Shown here in pieces: positions 46,216 through 57,412 of a stretch of 64,000 nucleotides of DNA (position 1 is the first letter of the stretch; every line of letters starts with the position of its first letter). Under the pieces are notes generated by a model. The model had not been told where the DNA came from. It did not search any database and saw nothing but the letters and a program-made list of their open reading frames with translations. The stretch covers positions 10,636,148 through 10,700,147 of the forward strand of contig CM022678.1 in the NCBI GenBank assembly GCA_012295275.1, read 5' to 3'. Position numbers and translations under genes: made by a program. Source of the DNA: Chrysomallon squamiferum (taxonomy: Eukaryota > Mollusca > Gastropoda > Neomphalida > Peltospiridae).

Positions 46216-47000
46216 TAGTTAAAAAATAAATAAATAAACAAAAATAAAGGTGTTAATAATGAATGAAAATATAGAATACTAAATTATTCAGTAATTGTAA
46301 CATTAAATAAAATAATGAAAAGATTAATAATAATGAATGTAAATATCCAATATTATGTAATTCAGTATGATTATATTTTAAATAAATAAAAAATAATAAG
46401 AAAATTAATAACTAAATAAATAAATGATAGACAGATACATACATACATTAGATACACAGACAGAAGGTAGATAGAAAGATTCATAAATAAATAAAAATAA
46501 ATAAAATAAAAATAATCAACTGTCTACTAAAACTTGTTTATCAATCATTTTTATAAATTTAAACTATAAATAAATTTAGAATTATTTAAATAACTGATTC
46601 TTAAGCTATTTATGTTCAGAATTATCAAAAGAGAACTTAAAGATAGATTATCTAAAATATTTTCTTTCTTTGTTATACTTCAAAAATATTACAATGTTAA
46701 AAACATAAAGAAAAGAAACAAAGAAAAAATAAAGAAACTTGCTGATTAGGAACAAATAAGAAATAATGTAAAGACACAGACTGACATACAGAAGGACAAA
46801 CAGAAAAGTATATAGTAAGTAGAGACATAGGTAAATAGACAGATTCTCTGAAAGACAAACATATTTATCTGAACATTTTCAAGGAAAGAAATACACACAG
46901 ACAAACAGTAAAGAAGAGAGAGATAGAAATAAAATAAATAAATAGGGAGGCTGACAGAAAGAGAAACAGACAGACAAAGATATATTTACAGACATAATTA

Positions 47001-47155
47001 CCTGAATATGTTTAAAACATTTTAAAATCTGACTAAGTGGTAAAGCTTGTGGCAGTTTAAGTCTTGGTCTCCAGTTTCACAAGAAGATTAGAAAGTCGAA
47101 TCACATGATCAAACTTTTTCTGTGGATCCATGTCTTCCTTGCTGTCACCCTTACT
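47001..47155 (-). pseudogene. LRR-like exon (2 of 4), frameshifted
   Basis: Between TTTCAGTAAG and GTAATTA. The first half reads GDSKEDMDPQKKFDHVIRLS then NLLVKLETKT and hits a stop; in another frame the second half reads KLPQALPLSQILKCFKHIQ, which leads directly into LNLSGN of the next exon. A single-base shift near 47,060 explains both. Confidence 0.5.
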
Positions 47156-47245
47156 GAAAGAAAGTTTTAAAACTAATTTCTTTTCTTTTGTCAGAGTTGT
47201 TTGAGCGGTTTGTTCACTTTTTTTCTTAGACACTATTTTTACTGA

Positions 47246-47440
47246 ATACCTCTGTCAGTGGGTGGTGGTGTTTCTGGATGTTTCTTTTCTAGTGTGTCTG
47301 GAAGTTTCTTAGCACAGGAGTTTGAGTTTTTAGTGGTTGGTGCTGTGATGTCAATTTGTCTCAGTCTAATGGTGGTACTGGTGTTGTTGGTGCTGACTGC
47401 TGTTTCATTTTCAGTGATGTGAAACCCATGTCAGTTCTGT
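47246..47440 (-). CDS. candidate exon upstream of LRR exons (1 of 4)
   Basis: The minus-strand frame reads MGFHITENETAVSTNNTSTT then IRLRQIDITAPTTKNSNSC and a Pro/Thr-rich end (HPETPPPTDR). It may be a linker exon of the LRR-containing gene. No known motif. Confidence 0.3.
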
Positions 47441-47871
47441 GGAAATAACAAAAGAGGAAAAAAATATATATATATATATATATATATTATAGGCCAAAAG
47501 AAAATTTTGTTTAATGATACAAGAATCATTACTTTTGAAAACATATTTATAAAAAAAAAATTGATCATTTTTCATGATGTTAGAAAGCCATAAACAATTC
47601 AGTGTGATTCTAATTATGCATACTGAAGACACATATCACAAATAAGTTTTGGATATAATCAGCTAATAACAAATATTTTCAACACTTTTGAATTAATAAA
47701 AGCTGGTGCAATATCATGATGAAACAAATACAGCATTATCCAATTTAGTTACATCATTATGAATGAAATATTTTAGTGAAACTAGAAAAATGAAGACTGG
47801 TGAATATGTATAAGAATTATTTTGATTACAGTAGTAGTAGTAGTGGAAGTAATAATAGTAATGCCAATAAT

Positions 47872-47876
<5 letters not shown>

Positions 47877-47923
<47 letters not shown>

Positions 47924-47969
47924 GAAGTTGAACAATAAAATTAACAATAATTATCTCAATATTAGTCGC

Positions 47970-48017
<48 letters not shown>

Positions 48018-48045
48018 GTAATAATAATAATAATAATAATAATTG
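47877..48045. repeat. (AAT)n microsatellites, three runs
   Basis: Runs at about 47,877-47,923, 47,969-48,014 and 48,020-48,042, separated by a repeated spacer (AATTATCTCAATATTAGT) that recurs again near 48,068. Confidence 0.95.
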
Positions 48046-48474
48046 AAGATATAATAAAAATAACAATAATTATCTCAATATTAGTACATAATAATAATCA
48101 TACAAAAAAATGGTCATGGTCCCTAAGAGTGAATTACAAATTCAATAGTTTAAAAAAGCTAAAATAGATACATCTGTTATCAATGATCAATACAGATAGT
48201 AAACTACTTTTGATTGGCTAATATGTCTGAGAAAAACATTTTGATTTCAAGTGTGTTGTACCACTATGTTGTATTATTTCTTCAGATGAAACCAGTAATC
48301 CTTTGACACTGATTGACACAAACATTTTCTTTAGTTCATCAATGGTGATTTAAATTAGGTGTTTTCTGTAATGTCTGTTTCGTTCATTTTGGTCACAGAC
48401 GTTGGTCAGAATAAACACAAAGTTATTTCACAATAATGTTTCAGTTGTACATTTTTTGAATGATCTTAGATATT

Positions 48475-48775
48475 GAATAATCTATGCCAATACTTATCTG
48501 GACTGAACTTTTTAAGAACAACACTGATTGGTTAATTCCAAACACTTTTGGCAGGTCATTTGTTACATTCATGATGATTGGTTTATTAGAGATCAGTGGC
48601 CAGTGTTTTATTACAGACACAGAGACTGGCTATTTTTAACTCTCTGATCACTATGGTTACATGATTGGTAAATAACAAACTTTTTACCAGACTTTTCTTA
48701 CAGACACAGTGACTGGATAAGAGAACTCACCAAATTTTGTTACAATCATAGTGATTGGTTAATTATAAATCCCAG
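48475..48775. repeat. irregular ATTGGTTAAT/ACAGACACAG repeats 3' of the MCC-like gene
   Basis: About nine occurrences of TGATTGG, ACTGG or GACTGGCT words with TTACAGACACAGNGACTGG repeated twice. They occupy the position of the 3' untranslated region of the MCC-like gene. Reading as ATTGG (reverse CCAAT) may be coincidence. Confidence 0.5.
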
Positions 48776-48780
48776 ATCTG

Positions 48781-48964
48781 CTATAATGAAGTCTCATTGG
48801 TCAGTGGCCTAACAATGTCTATCTCAAGCACTTCAATTCTTTGAGCAGTTTTATCTGTCTCTCGTCTCTTGTAGTGATCTGTCATCCCCTGTAACTGAGT
48901 CTCAGGTTTCTTCAGCTTGCTCTGGTACTTCTTCTTTGCTTTATCAAACACTGATATCAAGGCA
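48781..48964 (-). pseudogene. MCC: MCC-like terminal exon with PDZ-binding end
   Basis: Follows TTGCCTCCAG and runs to TAG at 48,781. Reads SVFDKAKKKYQSKLKKPETQ and ends IDIVRPLTNETSL. Human MCC ends in AYEKAKKKHQNKLKKLESQ...RPHTNETSL, so similarity holds to the last residue, including the class I PDZ ligand. Confidence 0.88.
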
Positions 48965-49393
48965 CTGGAGGCAAAATAAATAAACAAATAAATATTAAAA
49001 TTAGTTTATGATATTAAGGCACTATGGGGGGAAAATAAAGGAAAATAAAGATATAATATTAGATAGGTCAGTTATATTACAGAAATACTAATGCTATCAC
49101 TACAAAACATAACAAAAAGAAGATAAAAATAATTTATGTTAGAAATATATAAATGTTAATAACAACAGTATTAGTAAAAGTGATTTTAATACTACACAAA
49201 AAAAATCTTCCACAAAAAATCCCAGACAGAAAAACCAATGACATTATGGAAATTCATATAATAAGTTTAATATCAAAATGTCTCTAAATATAATTTGAAT
49301 TTCTGTTTGAAACGTGTGTATGTGTTTGCATAGATCAATGTTTATTGTAGAACATGTAGATTATGCATGACATGCATACACCTGTATGTTCAC

Positions 49394-49601
49394 CTGTTAG
49401 CTCGTTTCAGGTGACTGACAAACTCTGCTGACTGCTGATTTCTGAGTTTTTAGAGATTTTCTCTAGAGCAGCCACTAACTCTTGTATTCTGAATTTGAGT
49501 CGTTTTTCTCTTATGAGCAACTCACACAGGTCCTGAGCTATCACATCATTCAATCTCAGCTCACAGATAGCTGGTGCTGTCAACTCATAATCAACATCAT
49601 C
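49394..49601 (-). pseudogene. MCC: MCC-like exon 9, frameshifted
   Basis: Between TATCATCAG and GTGAACA. Reads ELLIREKRLKFRIQELVAAL and EKISKNSEI (human IRREKKLKARVQELVSALERLTKSSEI), then a frameshift at about 49,438; the following QSAEFVSHLKRAN lies in the other frame. Confidence 0.85.
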
Positions 49602-50589
49602 CTGATGATAAATGATTGAAACTCAGTTAGATAATAAAATTAGAATTATGAAAGGTGTTAGTTCCTTACTTTTATCATCTTGATGATTCAAGATTTAAAA
49701 GATTTAAAATTTTAATACTGACCCAAAATTTCAATTCATCATTATTGTAATGATACATTTAAAATTTAAAAAGTAATTATGATGGACAGTTTCGGTATGA
49801 AAATCTATATTATGACATAACCTAGTATGATGTTATTATTATTAAGCTTTTACTATTTATAGATTTCTATTACACTCTGAAAGTCAGTATTCTTAGAAAA
49901 CATAGAATTTAAAATTATAATAAAGAATGTGATAAACAGCATTGGCAGTTATGACACACAAAATTGTGATCTGTAGAGTATGTTTTTATTATTTAATTTT
50001 CTATGTTTATATGAACATGTGAGTTGTTTAGAATGCACACATAAAATAACTAAACAGTCTATCAGTTATTTTATTATTGTTTAGTTTTCTCTGTTTATGT
50101 GACAAATCAGAATACTCACATAATAAAATAAATAAACAGTCTATCAAGTATTTATTATAATTTTGTTTTTTTCTGTTTAAATCAAGGTTTAAAACACACA
50201 AAGCATGACAAATAATAAAATCAGTTCTTTGACATATCTACTGTGTATGTTATTATTATATTTGGTTCCCCTGTTTATATAATAATATATATACCACCTA
50301 ACTTAGAACAGATAAAGTGATAAATAAAACAGAGATAATAATCACATGTTTCTGTAAATGACAAAGTCCAAAAACTGCCATTAATAATAAAAAAGAAAAA
50401 GGAAAAAAAAAAAAAAAAAAAGAAGGTACAAGTAAATCTGAGTTAACATTGCAGAAGACTGGAACACAATTTTCATTACTAAATTAACAAAATTAATGGT
50501 TAATGCCTGTTTGATTAGCAGCAAGGATTGTTTTTTCCTTACCATAGAAGGTCAGATGCTTGTTTGGTGCAACATTTCATAACATTGAC

Positions 50590-50824
50590 CTTCATAGCCA
50601 TCAGCTCCTGCATTAACACAGCATTTTCCAAATCCAGTCTTTGAGCTTCTGGAGTTTTCTTGGATTCATCAAGCAGATGATCAAAGTGTAAACTCTCCAG
50701 CTCCATGATGGTCATTCTGACCGCTGCGCGGTCATTCTTCAGTGACTGAATGTACTCATGCAGTCTCTGTTCATCCAGTTTCATGAAGTCAGTGTCCACT
50801 GAGATGGCCGTAGAACTGGACGTG
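50590..50824 (-). pseudogene. MCC: MCC-like exon 8
   Basis: Between AATTGTCCAG and a weak GTCAATG donor. Reads TSSSTAISVDTDFMKLDEQR, LHEYIQSLKNDRAAVRMTIM, ELESLHFDH, QRLDLENAVLMQELMAMK, the most conserved block of MCC. The next coiled-coil exon is not found before 49.6 kb. Confidence 0.92.
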
Positions 50825-51574
50825 CTGGACAATTCAAAATGAAAAAGTTGGTTTGGTAAAGATTATCACTAGACATGGAAAAGTAAGTTAATCCACTTGA
50901 AATTTATAATGCTATAAGTTAGGTAAAATCCTTTTAAAATGTTAATGCAAAGTCCAGTTAATAACAGAATAGACTTTAATAAACTACAAAATCTAAATTT
51001 ATCTTAGGAAGAAAAAAACCCAGTTAGATGCAAAATTATGTTTTTTAATTATAAGTCTATTTTGGGTAATAAAAGAAATAACAAAGGTATAAAAATAGAT
51101 TCAAATAAAGTACAAAATAAAGATAATTTATATATAAAAACACAATCACTTTAAGTATTCAAAACAAGGTGGATTAAATTCAATACAAAGGTATTGTCTC
51201 TGTTTTTGAAGGTACAAATATACAGTCCATTTAAATATAAAGTCAGTTTAAATACTGAAAAACAGACTATTAATGTATAAAATAAAGTAAATTTCTGTAT
51301 TCAACTTTAAGAGAATAATTAAAATGCTAAAGACAAAATCTTATTAGACAGAAAAGCAATTATAGTAAAGTATAAAACAAAGTGAAAGTAGAATACCAGA
51401 TGTCATCTTTAAGTACTGAAAAACAAAGTGTATTAATTAACAAAGTCAGTTTCAGTATTTATAACTAAATCTAAAATAATAGAAAACAAAGTCCATTTAA
51501 TACAAAAAAATGTCAGTGATATAGCAATTACTGAAATAATATATTTTTAAATAAGAATTTTAGTTGTAATTTAC

Positions 51575-51968
51575 CCAGACTTCCAAGTCCTGCAGCTCTA
51601 CAGTTAGCTAACAAAACTCCCATCTCACTCTCCAGCAGAACACACAACACTTTATAAGCCTCTATCACCTGATCAGAGTAGTTAATAGCCAACTGCAGCG
51701 CTGTGTTGTTAGACTCATACTTCCCCATCAACACCGTCAACCTCTCCAAGTAGGACTTGCTCTCATTCAGCGTCAGGTTAGCCAAGTCATTCTGTGACTT
51801 GAGGTGGTCAATTCTGCTCTGAAGTCTTTCAAACTCAATTTCAAACTCTTTCACTTTGGTTTCTCCTATCTCAGAACCACACTTGTACAAAGTCTGAACA
51901 ATTTCCTGCATGTTAGAACAGCCCTGTAAACTCTGCAATAAATATTCAGCTAATTTTGTATTTGGAAG
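51575..51968 (-). pseudogene. MCC: MCC-like exon 7
   Basis: 394 bases between TCTACTTCAG and GTAAATT, open throughout. Reads LQGCSNMQEIVQTLYKCGSE, FERLQSRIDHLKSQNDLANL, VLMGKYESNNTALQLAINYS and CRAAGLGSLG. Strong match to human MCC (CSNIQEIFQTLY, SRIEHLKSQNDLL, GKYESNATAL). Predicted coiled coil. Confidence 0.93.
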
Positions 51969-52515
51969 CTGAAGTAGAAATTATGAAAAAGTCATAAGTC
52001 AAGAGTTATTTATTCTGTGTTACTGTTTAAAAATTGATTTGAAAGGATATTACCACAGGGCAAAAAACATAAGAATTAAAATCAGTTAAATTCATATCAG
52101 ATGTAATGAAAAATATTTCAATGACTAATTCTGTTTTATTGTTTAAGAATTTATTTATTTTAGTTAATTTGAAACAGAATTGCCATAGGGCAAAAAATAT
52201 AAGGTGAAAAAATCAGATGTGAAAAATAATGAGTAATTCTGTGTTATTGTTAAAAATGTATTTATTTTGGCAATTTGATTTGGAATGATGTTAAGTTTCT
52301 ACTGGAAATTATAAAAATACTCTGTCAGTATGTTCCAATTTAACATTTAAATGTGTTAAACATTAGTTATAAATTTGTTAAAATATCATGCTTTTGTGTG
52401 TTTTATGTTGTTATGTAACATTAGAAAGTTAAAAAATTTAGTAATTTTCCAATGAAGTTACATTCCAGCACAGGAAACATCACTGTGATATAAATGATTT
52501 TAAATTCAGATTTAC

Positions 52516-52626
52516 CCAAAGGGAGGTAATTTCAGCACCAAGAATCTGTCTGTCTCCAGCACATGTTTTTAATTTCTTCAGTTCTGCTATTTTAGTTACA
52601 TGAAACTGACACTGCCTGCAGTGGTC
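52516..52626 (-). pseudogene. MCC: MCC-like exon 6, frameshifted
   Basis: Joined in phase it starts RTTAGSVSFM and meets TAA; one base over, the expected VTKIAELKKLKTCAGDRQIL and GAEITSLW continue (human IAKIAERVKL...RPVLGSEISSIG). Confidence 0.8.
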
Positions 52627-52946
52627 CTGTGAATTAATAAATATTTAAATAAATAAATAACTAAATCATTAAATAAATAAACCAATAAATAAATACATAA
52701 ATAAAGAAATAAATAATGAAATAAATAAATAAGTAAATAAATAGAATATTTACATAAATACTTTAATAATAAATACACTATCAGATATTTTTAATAGTAA
52801 ATAAGCATCAAATGGATGTCATACAATAGAAAGAAATGGATGTACAAAGAAAAAATAATATATATGTATACACTGTCTATCTCCACTGATTCCCTTAGTT
52901 ACATGCAATTAGGATGAGAAACAAAATAAGAAATGTTTATTTATAC

Positions 52947-53059
52947 CTCTCTCCTGTATTAGGATTCACTTGTGACTTTGTTGGTGTTGATGTCTGATTG
53001 TTCATGGGACTAGAAGACAAATCTGTCAGAGGTAACTTTTTCAACTGTAACTCTTTCAA
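52947..53059 (-). pseudogene. MCC: MCC-like exon 5
   Basis: Between TTGTTACAG and GTATAAA. Reads LKELQLKKLPLTDLSSSPMN then NQTSTPTKSQVNPNTGER, aligning with human RELQTRLQS...SPGRLTSTNRPINPSTGEL. Open. The upstream flank carries four CTCTTTCAACTGTAAC-type repeats that copy its own acceptor. Confidence 0.78.
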
Positions 53060-53540
53060 CTGTAACAAAAATGTAACAGTTTATCCTCTAACTCTCTCAA
53101 TTGTAACAATTTATTCTGCAACTTTCAACAGTAACAAAATGTAACAATTTATCCTCTAGCTTTTTCAACTGTAACAAAATGAAACAATTTATCATGTAAT
53201 TCTTTCAACTGTAACAAAAATGTCACAATTTATTCTATAACTCTTTCAGCTGTAAACAAAAATGGAATAATTTATCCTTTAACTATTTTCATATAAACTT
53301 TAAAAAAAGTGTATTTACTAACAACTTAACAGTACTTTTTTAAAGAATGTAACAATTTCATGCAGTTAATAACAATTTAACTGTTACTCTTTCAGAGAAA
53401 AGCTTAATGCAGAAATTATTAACAGAAGCCATACTATATAACTGAAGGAAAAAGCAGTCTTAATAATTAAGTTTTGTGTTTTAATTATACCTACAAATAA
53501 AAATGCAAATATAATTATTTTAATATTTATGCGGAGTTAC

Positions 53541-53645
53541 CTTTCTTTTCAACTTCTCCCTGTCATCATTAATATATTCAATAAGCTACATAGCTGTGTA
53601 AGTTCTATTTCCTGTCTGCCTATCTGTTTTTGACTTTCAGCGTTG

Positions 53646-53646
<1 letters not shown>
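53541..53646 (-). pseudogene. MCC: MCC-like exon 4, frameshifted
   Basis: Acceptor after a long T run (poly-A on the plus strand at 53,649-53,679). Reads DNAESQKQIGRQEIELTQLC, then after a one-base loss IEYINDDREKLKRK (compare human MNAIREERDRLRRR). Confidence 0.7.
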
Positions 53647-53679
<33 letters not shown>

Positions 53680-53987
53680 ATTTATAATTATTCTCGGTTT
53701 TAATGTTGTGTATACAGTGATTTAGTAATTAAAGAAAAAAAAACATGAAGCGAATTTTAATTTTATTTGTAAATTTAATTATATTTTTCTCTTCTGATCA
53801 AATTAACTGATTGAAAGAATATCTAATTTTAATTATATAGTTATTTGTTACTTTTTTTTTAATTCCTTTCAACAGTAAGTAAATGAGAAAAAATATCTAA
53901 TTTTAATTACATATTTATTTGGTACTTTTCTTTTTAATGCCTTCTAACAGTAAGTAAATGAGAAAAAAGAATATTTAAATTCATTAC

Positions 53988-54064
53988 CTGGACTCGCAGT
54001 CTGGGAGCCATTTGGATTATTCTTGTTGATACTTCCTCCATCATCTTCAAACTCATCGTCTTCT
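53988..54064 (-). pseudogene. MCC: MCC-like exon 3
   Basis: Between TTCTTTGTAG and GTAATGA. With the split codon it reads REDDEFEDDGGSINKNNPNG then SQTASPG; human MCC has IREEDEYSEL here. Phases on both sides match. Confidence 0.75.
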
Positions 54065-54485
54065 CTACAAAGAAAGGAAAAAAAACAAATTATCAAATTT
54101 CTTTACATTTTCTGAAATTTGGTATTTTCAACAAATTCCTAGAAATTATTTCTTAGTCTTTCATTAAACACAGTGAAGAACAGCAAGCTAAAGGTGTTGT
54201 TTTACATCTGAAGAATGACTGACTTGACTCATACAATGAAAGAAAACAATGGTTAAAGGTCTTCACATATTTCTGGAATTTCAGGTTTTCAGGAATCTTT
54301 TCTTGTGCATTATAAATAGTGAAAAACCAGCAAACAAATGGTATTATTTAAAAATAAATAATGACAAGCCAAAACTATGTTTCATTATGTGACCAGATAT
54401 ATTATATTATTGCTTTCATCATTGCATTAAAAACAGTGAAGAACTGCAAACTCACATTATATATTATTTAATAAAGACTACTGAC

Positions 54486-54628
54486 CTGATGACATTAATC
54501 TGCTGTCTGTCTGTTTTCTTCATCAGCTCTGCAATGACGCTGTGAAGTTCAGTGACGCGTCACTCGTAGCGTGCCGCTGTCTGGTCAACTCTGTCATCGA
54601 AGTCTTTCTGACTGCGAATCTTCTCAGT
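54486..54628 (-). pseudogene. MCC: MCC-like exon 2 with in-frame TGA
   Basis: Between GTTGTCACTAAG and GTCAGTAG. Reads QKDFDDRVDQTAARYE, TGA (54,560-54,562), RVTELHSVIAELMKKTDRQQ. Human has LRYEERITELHSVIAELNKK, so the stop replaces a glutamate codon inside the most conserved stretch. Confidence 0.88.
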
Positions 54629-54969
54629 CTTAGTGACAACAAACAATCACATTTCATAATAAACACATACAATAATAATTAAACAGACAGGATAAGAAAA
54701 TTATTTATTAATGGTATACGCAGATATAAAATAAAAAAAATAATAATAATAAAATAATAGTACATAAGAAAATATTCGTTAACCGTATATGCAATTATAA
54801 AATAAAAAATAATAGCTTTGCTTTTAGTTAGAGTTAGTTAAATTGTTTTAAAAGTTTATTAATTTTAATTTACTATATAAATCGCTATATATAAATATTA
54901 ATATTTGTGGGATTCTTTGAAATATTAAATTACCTAAATTTTTAAAATGATTTATTAATGGTATATGCA

Positions 54970-54982
54970 ATTATAAAATTAA

Positions 54983-55028
<46 letters not shown>

Positions 55029-55032
55029 TATT
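54970..55032. repeat. (AAT)n microsatellite
   Basis: About 16 AAT units in an MCC-like intron. Confidence 0.96.
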
Positions 55033-55613
55033 ATTATTATTAAACTACTTAATTAAAAACAATAAAATTTAAAAATATTTAGAATCACTAAAATATTTGA
55101 AATTTTGAATGTTTCTTGTATATATCTGTGTCTATTAATAAATTTGTAAATCAAAAACATACAGACTAAACATTCTCAATATTTAAAATCAACAGACTTA
55201 TTTTTAATGAATTTGATTTTGTATATATTGTATTTATTGGAACTATGTATTTATTCTGTGTTTTAGTGTCTAAAACATCAAAAATAAGTAATCACATAAA
55301 TACATAAATATAACCAAATAAGGAAGCAAGTAAATAAATAATAAAACTTTTTTAAATTTAAATTTAATCATCACATTAACATAAATATATTTCTAAATCT
55401 TTACCAGAACGATAGCCTGAATAACATTAAATCATCACCAAGAGTTATTCCAAAACATGTTATTTTCTAGCCAGGCTATCTTCTTATTACTGTTACCAGA
55501 ATAACAACATTAAAAGTCAGTTGGAGATAAAATTTCAGTTTAATACCAGGATAAAAAATGTTAAAACTAAAAAAAAAAAAAAAAAAAAAAAAAAGAAAAG
55601 AAAAAATTCTTAC

Positions 55614-55727
55614 CTGACATTTAGTCAGTTTTTTTTCTAACTGATCTCTTTCAGCTACTACATGTGCTAACCTGTTGTTCAGCTCGATTATCTCCCCTTT
55701 CAGAGAGGCCAAGGCCATCTGGTGAAG
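55614..55727 (-). pseudogene. MCC: MCC-like exon 1
   Basis: 114 bases (38 codons) between TTCTTCCCCAG and GTAAGAA. Reads LHQMALASLKGEIIELNNRL then AHVVAERDQLEKKLTKCQ, matching human LHSAALASLKGDIVELNKRL...ERDLLEKKLAKAQ. A poly-A tract (55,570-55,594) lies in the following intron. Confidence 0.92.
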
Positions 55728-56609
55728 CTGGGGAAGAAAAGAAAGATCTTTGAATTGTTTGTGGTTGTAACCAAATTAAAACATATTTTTTGTGAATTAT
55801 TTGTGATTCAATCCTTTTTATCATTTCTAAAGCTAATTAATGTAAAGACACTGATAATGAAAATAATAATAATAATAATAACAATTTTATAAATATTGGT
55901 GAGAATTAAATAATCCAAAAGACAATAATAATATAAAAATATATTATTCATTTCAATTATTAGACATCTCTGTTACCTGCTAAATTAAACACTGGAAACA
56001 AAATATAATAAAAATTTGTTACTGAATAATTAATTTTATAAACAATTTTCAAATTTAATGCAAGAACAAAATGTTCTGTTCTGTACTTTATTCAACAACT
56101 GAAGAATCCACTAGATTACAATGACTGCAAGTCTCCACCAATGAAATTCCATCAATCTAACACCTCATTTGCCATATTGAAATGTAGACTCGAGTGGGTG
56201 AATGTTGCAACCAGCAAATAGTAAAGAAATAAAATAAACATTAGTTACACCTTTCATCATCAAAACTCAAAATCATTTTAGTAACAAACTACATAACAAC
56301 CTTACCAGACTCAGAATCAGCTACTCCACCAGTCTAAACACAATCAAATTCAAACACAAAACTAAACTTTAGCTGTGGAATTTCTGAAACCATGAAACAT
56401 TACTTATTTCTCTGTCCACATTTTTTCAGTGAACATCTAATGCTATATGACACATTCAATGAATTAAAAATTGAATTTACATTCAAAAACATCTTGATAG
56501 AAACAGTGAAAAACTGAGAGCCAAACTTTAATTCAATCAAATAAATAGACACAAATGTTTAGTTAATTAAATTCAAAAACATAACATAAAATAGCACAGA
56601 CATATAGGT

Positions 56610-56642
<33 letters not shown>

Positions 56643-56728
56643 AGCACACAATAACAACAAAACAAAAAGCAATACACCAATACAAAACAATTGTATCAAT
56701 TATTTAATTACTAGATTAACTGACTCAC

Positions 56729-56849
56729 CAACTGATAGATTTCTAACACAGAACTTCAGAACATATTTTAAAAGTTCCTCATTTTCTAGACACAAGGAAG
56801 TAAACTGGTTCTGGCTGGAGTGGGCTGTTTGGAATGTGAACTTTCTGTA
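56729..56849 (-). pseudogene. candidate upstream exon of the MCC-like gene
   Basis: Between TTGACTTGTCAG and GTGAGTC. Reads FTFQTAHSSQNQFTSLCLEN then EELLKYVLKFC. Leu/Glu-rich with coiled-coil potential. Its position between the 57.2-kb and 55.7-kb exons suggests the same gene, but I cannot align it to a known isoform. Confidence 0.4.
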
Positions 56850-57056
56850 CTGACAAGTCAAACTGATGAAGACAATCAGCTTTTTCTTAAAAATAAAAAT
56901 GAAAACAAAATTTAAAATAACAAACAAAAACATACTGCAATATAAAATAAATTAATCTAAGAATTAATAAAATATCCTTAAAATTATATCACTTAATATA
57001 TAAAAATTACATCACTTAATATATAAAAATTACAGATTATTCAAATGAATTCTTAC

Positions 57057-57316
57057 CCTGTGCAATAGCAGTCTGTTGATACTCCCTCCAAAGTGAAGAT
57101 TTAGTCTCACATGCAAAAAGATGTTCAAATCATTCCCTTTGAATCCTGTGACTGACTCAGAAAAAATTAATCATAATCTTGAGGAAAATGTTTCAGAAAT
57201 TGAACTATCCTTTCTCTGTCTTCACATGTAAGGCATGTGAATTAATTTTCTTCTGCCAGATTTCTTTTCTCTCACGGAGTTACCCCATTCGTGCTGTGAG
57301 TTTGTTCTGACTAATC
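57057..57316 (-). pseudogene. candidate 5' exon of the MCC-like gene, several frame breaks
   Basis: Between CTTTTTTACAG and GTAAGAA. Coding traces in three frames: SGRRKLIHMPYM, TGA; then DREERIVQFLKHFPQDYD-like text (actual CEDRERIVQFLKHFPQDYD); then FEHLFACETKSSLWREYQQT followed by AIAQ at the donor. The last block is strongly protein-like. The inverted copy is at 3,531-3,793. Confidence 0.5.
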
Positions 57317-57361
57317 CTGTAAAAAAGCAATAAAAGATATAAGCAGACACCAGTAACCCCC

Positions 57362-57363
<2 letters not shown>

Positions 57364-57410
<47 letters not shown>
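57364..57410. repeat. (AC)n microsatellite
   Basis: About 23 units; the left arm of the inverted duplication has only a short GTGTGTGGG at the same place. Confidence 0.97.

Positions 57411-57412
<2 letters not shown>

Larger units (their letters stand above)
48781..57316 (-). pseudogene. MCC: MCC-like gene, multi-exon, disrupted
   Basis: At least ten minus-strand exons align in order with the coiled-coil protein MCC (mutated in colorectal cancers), a cytoplasmic/cortical scaffold whose C-terminus binds PDZ domains. Exons keep correct splice sites and mostly matching phases, so this is not a processed copy. Lesions: in-frame TGA in exon 2 (54,560-54,562); frameshifts in exon 4 (about 53,585), exon 6 (about 52,600) and exon 9 (about 49,438); and no counterpart for two segments of human MCC, one before the STSSTA...DTDF region and the coiled coil after ELMAMK. 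The final exon is intact and ends ETSL. It is probably a decayed duplicate; a real gene damaged by consensus errors is the alternative. Confidence 0.78.

Noticed and set aside
54560-54562. Selenocysteine reading of the TGA in the MCC-like exon
   Set aside because: MCC is not a selenoprotein family, the aligned residue is Glu, and other lesions exist in the same gene.
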